Source: Rhizobium brockwellii
GTDB taxonomy: Bacteria; Pseudomonadota; Alphaproteobacteria; Rhizobiales; Rhizobiaceae
NCBI RefSeq assembly: GCF_000769405.2
Contig: NZ_CP053439.1
Coordinates: 1,922,001-1,986,000, forward strand
DNA length: 64,000 nt
Direction: 5' to 3'
Shown here in pieces: positions 55,067 through 62,822 of this stretch (the stretch's first letter is position 1; every line of letters begins with the position of its first letter). The position numbers and the translations under genes were made by a program. The notes beneath the pieces were generated by a model. That model did no database searches, was not told the origin of the DNA, and saw only the letters and a list, made by a program, of their open reading frames with translations.

Positions 55067-56773
55067 TTACTGCCGAAGGGCGTCGGCGAACCTTGCAACC
55101 CGGCAGTCAAAGAGCACCGGCCGGTCCACATTGATCATCTCCTCGATCCTGGCATCGAGTTCGCTCGGGCTCTCGCAGCGAAGGCCGACGGCGCCATAGG
55201 CTTCCGCGAGCTTGGTGAAATCGGGCAGCGAGGCCGAATAAGCGCGCGATCGACCATTGCCATCCGGTACCTGACGCCATTCTCGCGCCATGCCCGGATG
55301 CTCATCGCTCAAAATGAAGATCTTGATCGGCGCTTGATGTTGTATCGCCGTCGACAGCTCCTTCATCGTCGTTTGCACCGACGCGTCGCCGGCAATATCG
55401 ATGACAAGGCGGCCGGGATTTGCGATCTGCGCCCCCAGCGCGGCAGGAAGACCGAAACCCATAGTCCCCAGTCCCCCGGAGGTAATCCAGCGATTGGGTT
55501 CGTCGAAACCGAAGAACTGCGCCACCCACATCTGCTGACCGATCTCCGTGGCGATGATGGGGTCGTACGGCTTTGTCAGCGCATGCAGACGCTCCAGGGC
55601 ATGTTGCGGCATGATTGCATGGTCCAGCCGCTCGTAGGAAAACGAATGACGGGCTCGCCAATGATCGATCTGCGTCCACCACGCCCGCAATCGCTTCTGG
55701 TCGGGGACAGTGGAAAGCGACTGCCAGGCACGGATCATGTCCGCCAGCACATGCGCGGCGTCGCCTTGAATGCCGATATCGACGGGAACGCGTTTGTTGA
55801 TCGACGAGGCATCGATATCGATCTGGATCTTCTTCGAGCGCGGTGAAAACTCATGGACGCGCGAGATCGCAAGGTCGTCAAACCGCGCACCGATGGCGAC
55901 CATCAGATCGCACTCGCCAACTGCCATATTGGCTTCATGTGAGCCGTCCTGTCCGGCGACTCGCAGCCAGTTCGGCCCGGTGGCGGGATAGGCTCCAAGC
56001 CCCATGATGGTGGACGTTACGGGAAAGCCCGTGAGGTCGACGAACTCGCGCAACAATCTCGACGCCTCAGGTCCCGAATTGATGATGCCGCCGCCGATAT
56101 AGATGATGGGGCGCCGGGCTTCGGCCATCAATGCGACCGCCGACCGGATCGCGTTCTGATCGCCTTGCATTGCCGGCTGGTAGCGCGGCAGCGGAGCTAC
56201 GTTGTCAGGTGAGACGTAGATCCCGCTGGCAAACAGCACGTCCTTCGGCATGTCGACCAAAACAGGACCGGGTCGACCGGCCGCCGCGATCTGGAAAGCC
56301 AGATGGATCGTCTTGGCCAGATCGTCGACGTGTTTGACGAGGAAATTGTGCTTCGTGCAGGGACGGGTAATGCCGACCGTATCGCATTCCTGAAAAGCGT
56401 CCGTGCCGATCAGACTTGTCGGCACCTGGCCGGCGAGGCAGACGAGCGGAACGGAGTCCATAAGCGCATCCTGCAGCGCCGTAACCGCATTTGTAACGCC
56501 TGGTCCCGATGTCACCAGCATGACGCCAACTCGTCCCGTCGAGCGGGCATAGCCTTCGGCGGCGTGTCCGGCGCCTTGCTCATGGCGCACCAGGAAATGT
56601 TTGATGTCCTCCTGTTGGAAGATTTCGTCATAGATCGGCAGCACCGCTGCGCCGGGGTAACCGAAAATGTGTTCGACACCGTTGTCGCGCAGCGCTTGCA
56701 GAACGATCTCGCCGCCGTTCATGAGACGATCAGAGGGCTTGTTGAGGAAAGAGTTGGCTGTCTCGCCGGTCAT
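55067..56773 (-). CDS. Acetolactate-synthase-like thiamine-diphosphate enzyme
   Basis: A 568-residue enzyme of the AHAS large-subunit family. TPP glutamate Glu65 is in VRHEQGAGHAAEGYAR, and TSGPGVTNAVTALQDALMDSVPLVCLAGQVP is typical AHAS. The TPP-metal motif GDAS (462-465) is followed 23 residues later by SD (489-490) in ILSDEHPGM, where AHAS has NN, so the metal site is altered. No regulatory small subunit gene is adjacent. ATG 56773 starts the conserved part. A peptide attenuator with Val/Leu/Ile codons precedes it, which supports a branched-chain amino acid role. It is most likely a second AHAS. Confidence 0.88.
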   Translation of the reverse strand: MTGETANSFLNKPSDRLMNGGEIVLQALRDNGVEHIFGYPGAAVLPIYDEIFQQEDIKHFLVRHEQGAGHAAEGYARSTGRVGVMLVTSGPGVTNAVTALQDALMDSVPLVCLAGQVPTSLIGTDAFQECDTVGITRPCTKHNFLVKHVDDLAKTIHLAFQIAAAGRPGPVLVDMPKDVLFASGIYVSPDNVAPLPRYQPAMQGDQNAIRSAVALMAEARRPIIYIGGGIINSGPEASRLLREFVDLTGFPVTSTIMGLGAYPATGPNWLRVAGQDGSHEANMAVGECDLMVAIGARFDDLAISRVHEFSPRSKKIQIDIDASSINKRVPVDIGIQGDAAHVLADMIRAWQSLSTVPDQKRLRAWWTQIDHWRARHSFSYERLDHAIMPQHALERLHALTKPYDPIIATEIGQQMWVAQFFGFDEPNRWITSGGLGTMGFGLPAALGAQIANPGRLVIDIAGDASVQTTMKELSTAIQHQAPIKIFILSDEHPGMAREWRQVPDGNGRSRAYSASLPDFTKLAEAYGAVGLRCESPSELDARIEEMINVDRPVLFDCRVARFADALRQ

Positions 56774-56817
56774 ATCTGGGTTCCGTCGTGAGTGAGGTGA
56801 TAGTTGCGACGGGGCAT

Positions 56818-56840
56818 AAAAAAAGGCCCCGTCAGGGACC
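56818..56840 (-). terminator. Attenuator terminator between the leader peptide and the AHAS-like gene
   Basis: On the minus strand GGTCCC-TGAC-GGGGCC (one G-U pair) is followed directly by T7. It lies 34 bases after the leader-peptide stop and 45 bases before the AHAS-like start, the correct place for a transcription attenuator. Confidence 0.85.
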
Positions 56841-56874
56841 TGTTTTCGGCGCATGGGTGGCTATTGCCGGACGA

Positions 56875-56931
56875 TCAGACCGTCCTGCCCATGCGCGATA
56901 TCACGACTACGAGAACCATTGCGATTTTCAT
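56875..56931 (-). CDS. Leader peptide with branched-chain amino acid codons (ilv-type attenuator)
   Basis: An 18-residue frame MKIAMVLVVVISRMGRTV with GGAGG upstream of its ATG at 56931. The run IAMVLVVVI places Ile, Val, Leu, Val, Val, Val and Ile codons within nine positions, with another Val as the last codon. A ribosome stalled there for lack of Val/Leu/Ile-tRNA would free the downstream RNA from the terminator at 56818-56840. It sits between the LacI gene end (57093) and the AHAS-like gene. Confidence 0.85.
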   Translation of the reverse strand: MKIAMVLVVVISRMGRTV

Positions 56932-57092
56932 GGGCGATAGAGCTACCTCCGAATCTACACGTCGTCAACGACGTCTCTGCGTAGATTGTATCTGCGGTTG
57001 AGAATATTTGAGATCGGTAGGGTAGCCAGTGACGAGGCAAGGGCAGGGGCGATCCGTTCGCCAGCCTATCTGGCCCGGCGCGAACCCAGGTT

Positions 57093-58187
57093 CTATGACG
57101 AGGTATGGGCGCCATCGAGGATCTGCCGCGCCTCGGCCCGCGGCGCGGCGACGGAATGACGCTTAACGAGCGAGCATTCGAGCTTCGCGATTGGATAGCG
57201 CTTGCCCGGTGTACTTTCCGGGTTGAGATGTTCGATCGCCCATTGCCCCATGGCAAGATGTGGAAGGACCGAAGTCGTCAGCGGCGGTACGAGATGTCGT
57301 GAAATTTCTTCGTCGTCATAACCCACCACCGACATGTCCTGGGGAATGCGAAGCCCTGCATCCTTGAGCGCTTCGTAGCACCCGATGGCAGTGCGGTCGT
57401 TCTGGCAGAAGATCGCGGTGGGCGGCTCTTTCAGAGCAAGCAGTTTCATCGTGGAGGCATAGCCGGCACTGGCCGACCAGTCGCCTTCAATGACCAATTC
57501 AGGATCGAAGGGTATATCGGCGGTCGCTAGGGCGCGGCGATATCCCGTCAGCCGGTCCTGCGCAGCCTGCATCCAGATTTCGCCGGTGATCGTCGCGATG
57601 CGGTGGTGTCCGTGCGTGATCAGGTGCCGGGTGGAGCTCTGCCCTCCCGCGATCTCGCTCGGCACCACGGCGGGAAAGGCATGGTCGGCCGTATAACAGT
57701 TCAGCAGGACCGTCGGGATGTTGAGCTCGCAGACATAGGAGGGAAGCTCTACCTGGCGGGTATAGATCGTCATATAAATGAGCGCCGATATGCCTCCGCA
57801 CGTCAACGCCTCGATTGCCTTCGGCTCCATGACGGGATCACTGAGCGTCTGGGTTACCAAAAGGACATTGCCGGCGTTCCAGGAGGCTTGCCGCGCGCCT
57901 TCGATCGCAACGATCGCTTCCGGGCTGGTGGCGAGCTGATCGACGGCGAAGCCGATGACGTTGTCCAGTCCCGAATAAGAGGCCTTCGTTGCATAGGTCT
58001 TCTCCATGTAGCCGAGCTCGCGCGCCGCCTCCCATACGCGATCGCGCGTCTGCTGGGAGATACGGGTGCCGGGCGTGTCGTTGAGGACGAAGGAGACGGC
58101 CGCCTGCGAGCAGCCAGCTGCGGCGGCGATATCCATCATCGTCACACGCACAGGCTTATTCCTCTTTTGGGTCTTGGGTTTTCGCAT
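57093..58187 (-). CDS. LacI family transcriptional regulator
   Basis: A 364-residue LacI/GalR repressor with a basic N-terminal extension, then VTMMDIAAAAGCSQAAVSFVLNDTPG (helix-turn-helix) and a sugar-binding-type effector domain (IGFAVDQLATSPEAIVAIEGARQ ... VVGYDDEEISRHLVPPLTTS). It is divergent from the CUT2 transporter operon and very likely controls it, with the 17-bp palindrome at 58244 as site. The gene ends 162 bases before the ilv-type leader, which appears to be a separate transcription unit. Confidence 0.93.
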   Translation of the reverse strand: MRKPKTQKRNKPVRVTMMDIAAAAGCSQAAVSFVLNDTPGTRISQQTRDRVWEAARELGYMEKTYATKASYSGLDNVIGFAVDQLATSPEAIVAIEGARQASWNAGNVLLVTQTLSDPVMEPKAIEALTCGGISALIYMTIYTRQVELPSYVCELNIPTVLLNCYTADHAFPAVVPSEIAGGQSSTRHLITHGHHRIATITGEIWMQAAQDRLTGYRRALATADIPFDPELVIEGDWSASAGYASTMKLLALKEPPTAIFCQNDRTAIGCYEALKDAGLRIPQDMSVVGYDDEEISRHLVPPLTTSVLPHLAMGQWAIEHLNPESTPGKRYPIAKLECSLVKRHSVAAPRAEARQILDGAHTSS

Positions 58188-58243
58188 TCGTGGAAACTGT
58201 CTCTGCTTCAGATAATGGGGCAGGGTGATTGATTGTCGTTTTC

Positions 58244-58260
58244 TGCTAATAATATTAGCA
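58244..58260. promoter_or_regulatory. 17-bp perfect palindrome between LacI gene and CUT2 operon (probable operator)
   Basis: TGCTAATAATATTAGCA is a perfect palindrome around a single central base, 57 bases before the LacI start and 275 bases before the binding-protein gene. The 347-base divergent gap is A/T-rich around 58370-58410 and otherwise shows no gene. Confidence 0.7.
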
Positions 58261-58534
58261 TCTATCTGAAAGCGTTGGCAATTGCATGAATTGCTTCAAC
58301 ACCAGCGGTTATTGGCAACTTCCAGTACGAAATTGCAGCCCTGACCACTGGGCGATGAAATGTTTCGATCTGCATTGATAATACTATTTACTAATTAAAA
58401 TTCTTGTATACCGTCAGGGAGCGATCGGAACCTATGCCACTCGTCGCTTTGCGACGGCCCTGGGAGGGGGCGCATCCGGCCGGCCGTAAATCGGAAACGG
58501 GCCCGTGCAACTGCGGCCCCTCGGGAGGTGTATT

Positions 58535-59497
58535 ATGAAACAGCTGAAACGCAATGCAGCCTTGTTTTTCGCCGGGTTGATGCTGAGCGCGGCGCCGATT
58601 GCCGTATCGCATGCTGCCGACAAGCCGACACTTGCATTTGTCGTCAATGGCGCATCCGACTTCTGGAAAGCCGCAGAGGCGGGCGTGAAGAAGGCGCAGG
58701 GCGAGATGCCAGACTACCAGATGGAGCTGAAGTATCCTGAGCAGGCATCGGTCGCCGTTCAGCAACGGCTTATGGAAGACTTGGTCAGTGCCGGCGTCAA
58801 GGGGGTGATGGTCTCCGCGGTCGATCCCAAGACCCAGACGGACGGCTTGAACAAGATCGGCTCGCAGACTGCTCTCTTCACGACCGATAGTGACGCGCCG
58901 CAGACCAACCGCGTCGCCTATATCGGCTCGTCTAATATCGATGCCGGCATGCAGGCCGCCGAGATCGCCAAAAAGGCGATGCCTGACGGCGGCAAATGCA
59001 TCGGCTTCGTCGGCCTGCTCGGCGCCGACAATGCCAAGGAACGCATCCAGGGCATGAAGGACGGCCTGAAGGGCACGAAGATCGAGCTGACGGATGTCCG
59101 CGGTGACGATATCGACCAGACGCGCGCAAAGAAGAACGTCGAAGACGCGCTGGTGGCCAGCCCCGACGTCACCTGCATGGTCGGCTTCTACTCCTACAAT
59201 ACGCCGCGCATCTATGAGGCGCTGCGCGACGCCGGCAAACTCGGCCAGATCACCGTCGTCGGCTTTGATGACGATCCGATCACGCTCGGCGGCGTCAAGG
59301 AGGGCACGATCGCAGCGACCGTCGTGCAGCAGCCGTTCGAGTGGGCCTATCAGGGCATGAAGCTGATGGCGGCCTATCTCAAGGGCGACAAATCAGGCGT
59401 TCCCAGCAACGGCTTGATCATCATCCCGACGGTGATCATCGGCAAGGATGACGTTGACAAGTATGCCGCCAGCCTGAAGGCTATGTCTGGAAAATAA
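58535..59497 (+). CDS. CUT2 ABC transporter sugar-binding protein (RbsB-like)
   Basis: A 320-residue periplasmic binding protein of the ribose/galactose class (Peripla_BP_4). The signal peptide (MKQLKRNAALFFAGLMLSAAPIAVSHA) is followed by ADKPTLAFVVNGASDFWKAAEAGVKKAQ. The second lobe has CIGFVGLLGADNAKERIQGMKDGL and VVGFDDDPITLGGV. The start has GGGAGG 6 bases upstream. The sugar is not known. Confidence 0.94.
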   Translation: MKQLKRNAALFFAGLMLSAAPIAVSHAADKPTLAFVVNGASDFWKAAEAGVKKAQGEMPDYQMELKYPEQASVAVQQRLMEDLVSAGVKGVMVSAVDPKTQTDGLNKIGSQTALFTTDSDAPQTNRVAYIGSSNIDAGMQAAEIAKKAMPDGGKCIGFVGLLGADNAKERIQGMKDGLKGTKIELTDVRGDDIDQTRAKKNVEDALVASPDVTCMVGFYSYNTPRIYEALRDAGKLGQITVVGFDDDPITLGGVKEGTIAATVVQQPFEWAYQGMKLMAAYLKGDKSGVPSNGLIIIPTVIIGKDDVDKYAASLKAMSGK

Positions 59498-59506
59498 CCC
59501 TCCTTC

Positions 59507-59532
59507 GCGGCGGCGGCACTTGCCGCTGCCGC
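59507..59532 (+). promoter_or_regulatory. Intergenic stem-loop after the binding-protein gene
   Basis: GCGGCGGCGGCA and TGCCGCTGCCGC (one G-U pair) fold into a tight hairpin 10 bases after the stop. Such hairpins commonly protect the binding-protein message, giving more binding protein than transporter core. Confidence 0.65.
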
Positions 59533-59578
59533 GACTGACGTGTCGTGCCGACACAGCATTAGTTGCCATGGACAGGCG

Positions 59579-61120
59579 ATGAACCACAGCTCTGACATCC
59601 CGTCACCGGACCCGCTTGCAACCCCGTTCCTTTCGCTTTCCGGCGTTGGCAAGACCTATCCGGGCGTCGTTGCGCTTGAGGGCCTGTCGATCGACATCAT
59701 GCCGGGCGAGGTCATTGGCCTCGTCGGCGAGAACGGGGCTGGAAAATCGACCCTGATGAAGATTCTTGGCGGCGTGATCGCACCCGACCGAGGCACGATC
59801 CTGCTCGACGGCACAGAGCTTCGCTTCCTCACTGTGGAATCGAGTATCGCATCCGGCATCGCCTTCGTGCACCAAGAACTCAATCTCTTTGAAAATCTCG
59901 ACGTTGCCGCCAATATCTTCCTGGGCCGCGAACCGCTGAAGGCGGGACCTTTCAAGCTCGTCGATCGTGATCGACTGCGAGACATGGTGAAGCCGCTTTT
60001 GAAGCGGGTGGGGGCTCATTTTTCCGCCGACACACCCGTGGCATCGCTTTCCCTTGCCGAGCAGCAGATGGTGGAAATCGCCAAGGCGCTGTCCATCAAC
60101 GCCAGGCTCGTCATCTTCGACGAACCCACGTCCAGCCTGCCGCTGGCCGAAACCGAGCGGCTCCTGAGCATTATCAAATCGCTGAAAGCGGATGGCATCA
60201 GTGTCATTTTCATCTCGCATCGCCTTCACGAGGTCGAGCGCGTCGCGGACCGGGTCGTAGTCCTGCGCGACGGCACGCTTGTGGGCACGCTCACCAGGAA
60301 AGACATCGGCCACGACCAGATGGTCAAGCTGATGATCGGCCGGGTGCTTGCGGCCCGGACCGCAAAACCGCAGCGCTCGCCCGGCTCGGTTGCGCTGAAG
60401 GCAAGCGGCGTGCGCACCGAGGCCTATCCCGGCCGTCCCGTTGATCTGGAAATCCGATATGGAGAAATCATGGGGCTTGCAGGGCTCGTTGGGTCGGGGC
60501 GCACCGAGCTTGCAAAAGTACTCTTCGGCATCGACCGGAGCTACGGCGGAGCCATCCTGCAGGACGGGCGGCAAATTGCGGTCAGTTCTGCCCGGGACGC
60601 CGTCGCTCGTGGCATTTTCCTGGTACCGGAGGATCGCAAGCGCAACGGCATTCTTCTTGATTTCCCGATCGCCCAGAACATAACCCTTGCCGATCTCCCC
60701 AAGCTCTCCAGCCGCTTCATGCTTTCTGCTGAGCGGGAGAGGGCGGCGGCCGAAAAGCAGCGCGTTCGCCTCGGTATCAAGGCGCCCTCCGTTTCGACGC
60801 GAACCGGCACTCTGTCCGGCGGCAACCAACAGAAGGTGGTGCTTGCCAAATGGTTGTCGATGAGCCCGAAGGTGATGATCTTCGACGAGCCGACACGCGG
60901 CATCGATATCGGCGCGAAGAACGAGATCTACGGCCTGATGCGAGCGCTTGCCGATGCCGGAGTCGCCATCCTGATGATCTCCAGCGACATGGAAGAGGTG
61001 ATCGGCGTTTCCGACCGCATCGCCGTCATGCACGAGGGCCAGATCGCCGGCATATTGGAAGAGGACGAAATCAGCCAGGAAAGTGTCCTTTTGCTTGCTG
61101 TCGGCAAAAGGGTAAAATAG
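59579..61120 (+). CDS. CUT2 ABC transporter ATP-binding protein (RbsA-like, two domains)
   Basis: A 513-residue double ATPase. The first domain has Walker A GENGAGKST and signature LSLAEQQMVEIAKAL (degenerate form typical of RbsA), then VIFDEPTSSLP. The second has a weak Walker A position (GLVGSGRTEL) and signature LSGGNQQKVVLAKWL, VMIFDEPTRGIDIG. This asymmetry is normal in the family. ATG 59579 begins MNHSSDIPSPDP; the frame is open 13 codons further upstream. Confidence 0.95.
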   Translation: MNHSSDIPSPDPLATPFLSLSGVGKTYPGVVALEGLSIDIMPGEVIGLVGENGAGKSTLMKILGGVIAPDRGTILLDGTELRFLTVESSIASGIAFVHQELNLFENLDVAANIFLGREPLKAGPFKLVDRDRLRDMVKPLLKRVGAHFSADTPVASLSLAEQQMVEIAKALSINARLVIFDEPTSSLPLAETERLLSIIKSLKADGISVIFISHRLHEVERVADRVVVLRDGTLVGTLTRKDIGHDQMVKLMIGRVLAARTAKPQRSPGSVALKASGVRTEAYPGRPVDLEIRYGEIMGLAGLVGSGRTELAKVLFGIDRSYGGAILQDGRQIAVSSARDAVARGIFLVPEDRKRNGILLDFPIAQNITLADLPKLSSRFMLSAERERAAAEKQRVRLGIKAPSVSTRTGTLSGGNQQKVVLAKWLSMSPKVMIFDEPTRGIDIGAKNEIYGLMRALADAGVAILMISSDMEEVIGVSDRIAVMHEGQIAGILEEDEISQESVLLLAVGKRVK

Positions 61121-61161
61121 CGGCTGCGGCCCATAAATAAGTATCGGGGGATGGATCTCGA

Positions 61162-62187
61162 ATGATCAAAAAAGATCTCGGACTGCTGCTTTTGATCGTC
61201 GTCGTCGGCATCGTCGTCGCCATCATCAACCCGCGCTTCCTCCTACCGATCAACCTGGCCAACACCGCCAACTTGATCGGCCTGTTCGGCATCCTGTCGA
61301 TCGGCCAGGCCTTTGTCATCATTACAGGCGGTATCGAGCTTTCCGTGGGCTCGCTCGTTGCGCTTCTCGGTGTGCTGTTCGTCGATTTCATCGCGGTCCA
61401 GGATATGTCATGGATGCTGGCGCTGCCGTTCATTCTCGCACTCGGCGCGGTCATAGGCGCCGTCCACGGCTGGCTGATCACCCGGCTCAACCTGCAGCCC
61501 TTCGTCGTCACCCTCTGCGGCCTCCTGATTTATCGTGGGGCAGCGCGCTTCTATACGGCCGACGGAACGGCGGGCTTTGCTTTCGGCCAAAATTTCCCAG
61601 ACCTCGAATTCCTGACCGCCGGACGGTTTTACGGCGTTCCCAACACCTTCATCGCACTCGTCATCATTGCCGTGGTCATGTGGATCATGCTGCATCGCTC
61701 TGTCTTCGGGCGTTATCTTTACGCGATCGGGAAGAACGAGGAGGCGGCCCGCTATTCCGGTATCCGTACCGGCCGCATGATCATGTCGGCCTATGTCATC
61801 TGCGGGCTGCTGACGGCGCTTTCGGCGATTTATTTCGCCATGTACACGCGCTCGATCTCGCCGGCGAGCCATGGCCAGTTCTACGAACTCTACGCGATTG
61901 CCGCTGCCGTACTCGGCGGCTTTTCGCTCCGCGGCGGCGAGGGGTCGATCGTCGGCGTCGTGCTGGGGACGGTCCTGCTCCAGGAGTTGCAGAATCTCGT
62001 CAACCTACTTGGTATTCCCTCGTCGTTGAATTTCGCTGTCATGGGTGGCGTGATCCTCATCGGCGTCCTGATCGACCAACAATGGCACGCGATCCGCGCA
62101 AAGCGCCGCCTCGTCTTTGCCGCCCGGCAGACCGAAACCCGTCTTTCGAACGAAGGCAGTTTGCCGGTGGTTGCCAATCAGGACTAA
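61162..62187 (+). CDS. CUT2 ABC transporter permease (RbsC-like)
   Basis: A 341-residue permease with about eight to ten helices. Family signature segments: GGIELSVGSLVALLGVL and YAIGKNEEAARYSGIRTGRMIMSAYVICGLL. It follows the ATPase by 41 bases and ends the operon. Only one permease is present, as usual for CUT2 systems. A transposase remnant begins about 20 bases after its stop. Confidence 0.94.
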   Translation: MIKKDLGLLLLIVVVGIVVAIINPRFLLPINLANTANLIGLFGILSIGQAFVIITGGIELSVGSLVALLGVLFVDFIAVQDMSWMLALPFILALGAVIGAVHGWLITRLNLQPFVVTLCGLLIYRGAARFYTADGTAGFAFGQNFPDLEFLTAGRFYGVPNTFIALVIIAVVMWIMLHRSVFGRYLYAIGKNEEAARYSGIRTGRMIMSAYVICGLLTALSAIYFAMYTRSISPASHGQFYELYAIAAAVLGGFSLRGGEGSIVGVVLGTVLLQELQNLVNLLGIPSSLNFAVMGGVILIGVLIDQQWHAIRAKRRLVFAARQTETRLSNEGSLPVVANQD

Positions 62188-62204
62188 GTCGGTGGATGGG
62201 CCAT

Positions 62205-62511
62205 CGCGCTCGGCAAGCTTCTCGGCCGCCAAGGTTGGTCCGAAGTCTGCATAGCGTTAGCGAACCAGCGTCACCGCGTAATCCCGAACACCATCGCTGA
62301 TCCGGTTGTTCGACGGCCGACCGATCGCCTTGTGCCGGATCGACGCCGCACCACCAATTCGGATCCGCTCCAGCAGCCGACGCACCTGGCGCGTACTCAG
62401 ATCAAGCATATGCGCCGCCGACACCAACGTCATCCGGCCGGCGATGACTTTCGACAAAATCTCGATCCGCTGCAGATCGCGCTCGCTCATCGCAATCAGT
62501 CCCATCCGCAA
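62205..62511 (-). pseudogene. Broken ISNCY-type transposase, N-terminal part
   Basis: The frame from 62511 reads MRMGLIAMSERDLQRIEILSKVIAGRMTLVSAAHMLDLSTRQVRRLLERIRIGGAASIRHKAIGRPSNNRI, the helix-turn-helix start of ISNCY-family transposases. At 62257-62259 a TAA stop interrupts it, yet the same frame continues beyond it with RYADFGPTLAAEKLAERDG, the normal next part, so a single codon was changed to stop. Homology ends near 62205, where the permease gene's flank begins. About three quarters of the transposase is missing. Confidence 0.8.
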
Positions 62512-62590
62512 TCTCCCAGGTCATCAAACCCGGGGAGTGTGACATTCCAACTTTGCAGAAACAGGACACTTCAACTTTGCGGCTACATAC
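62205..62590 (-). mobile_element. Truncated insertion sequence remnant
   Basis: Contains the broken transposase and, upstream of it, a terminal-type region in which CAACTTTGC occurs twice (62548-62556 and 62572-62580) beside GTGACATTCCAACTTTG, a pattern I associate with this IS group's ends. The opposite end is missing. It marks the join between the sugar-transport operon and the defence-type gene. Confidence 0.65.
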
Positions 62591-62624
62591 ATGTATCGCA
62601 TAAGATAGATTATGGAACATATAG

Positions 62625-62822
62625 CCTAATGAAATAGCCTCTCAGACCGCTGAAGATGCGGCTATCGCCGATTGGCGTTACGATTTAGATATCAATGTGT
62701 TCGATGGCGAAGTTACGACTTCGGTAGAGTATGAATTCGAGATTTCCCGATGTACAATTGTCGAGATGTCTTGCCTGAGGCTGCGCGTCCAATTCGGCAT
62801 TACACACATCAGGTTTGATTGA
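62625..62822 (+). other. AT-rich open frame, possible gene remnant
   Basis: About 65 codons without a stop and without a convincing start, from after TAG near 62624 to TGA 62820-62822. The translation includes DAAIADWRYDLDINVFDG and EVTTSVEYEFEISR, which looks protein-like and is lower in GC than the rest. It overlaps the end of the convergent helicase-nuclease gene by 14 bases. No family recognised; it could be a truncated gene left by the IS event. Confidence 0.3.

Noticed and set aside
59603..61033. 476-codon open frame opposite the RbsA-like gene
   Set aside because: Entirely antisense to a well-supported ABC ATPase, without any family resemblance.
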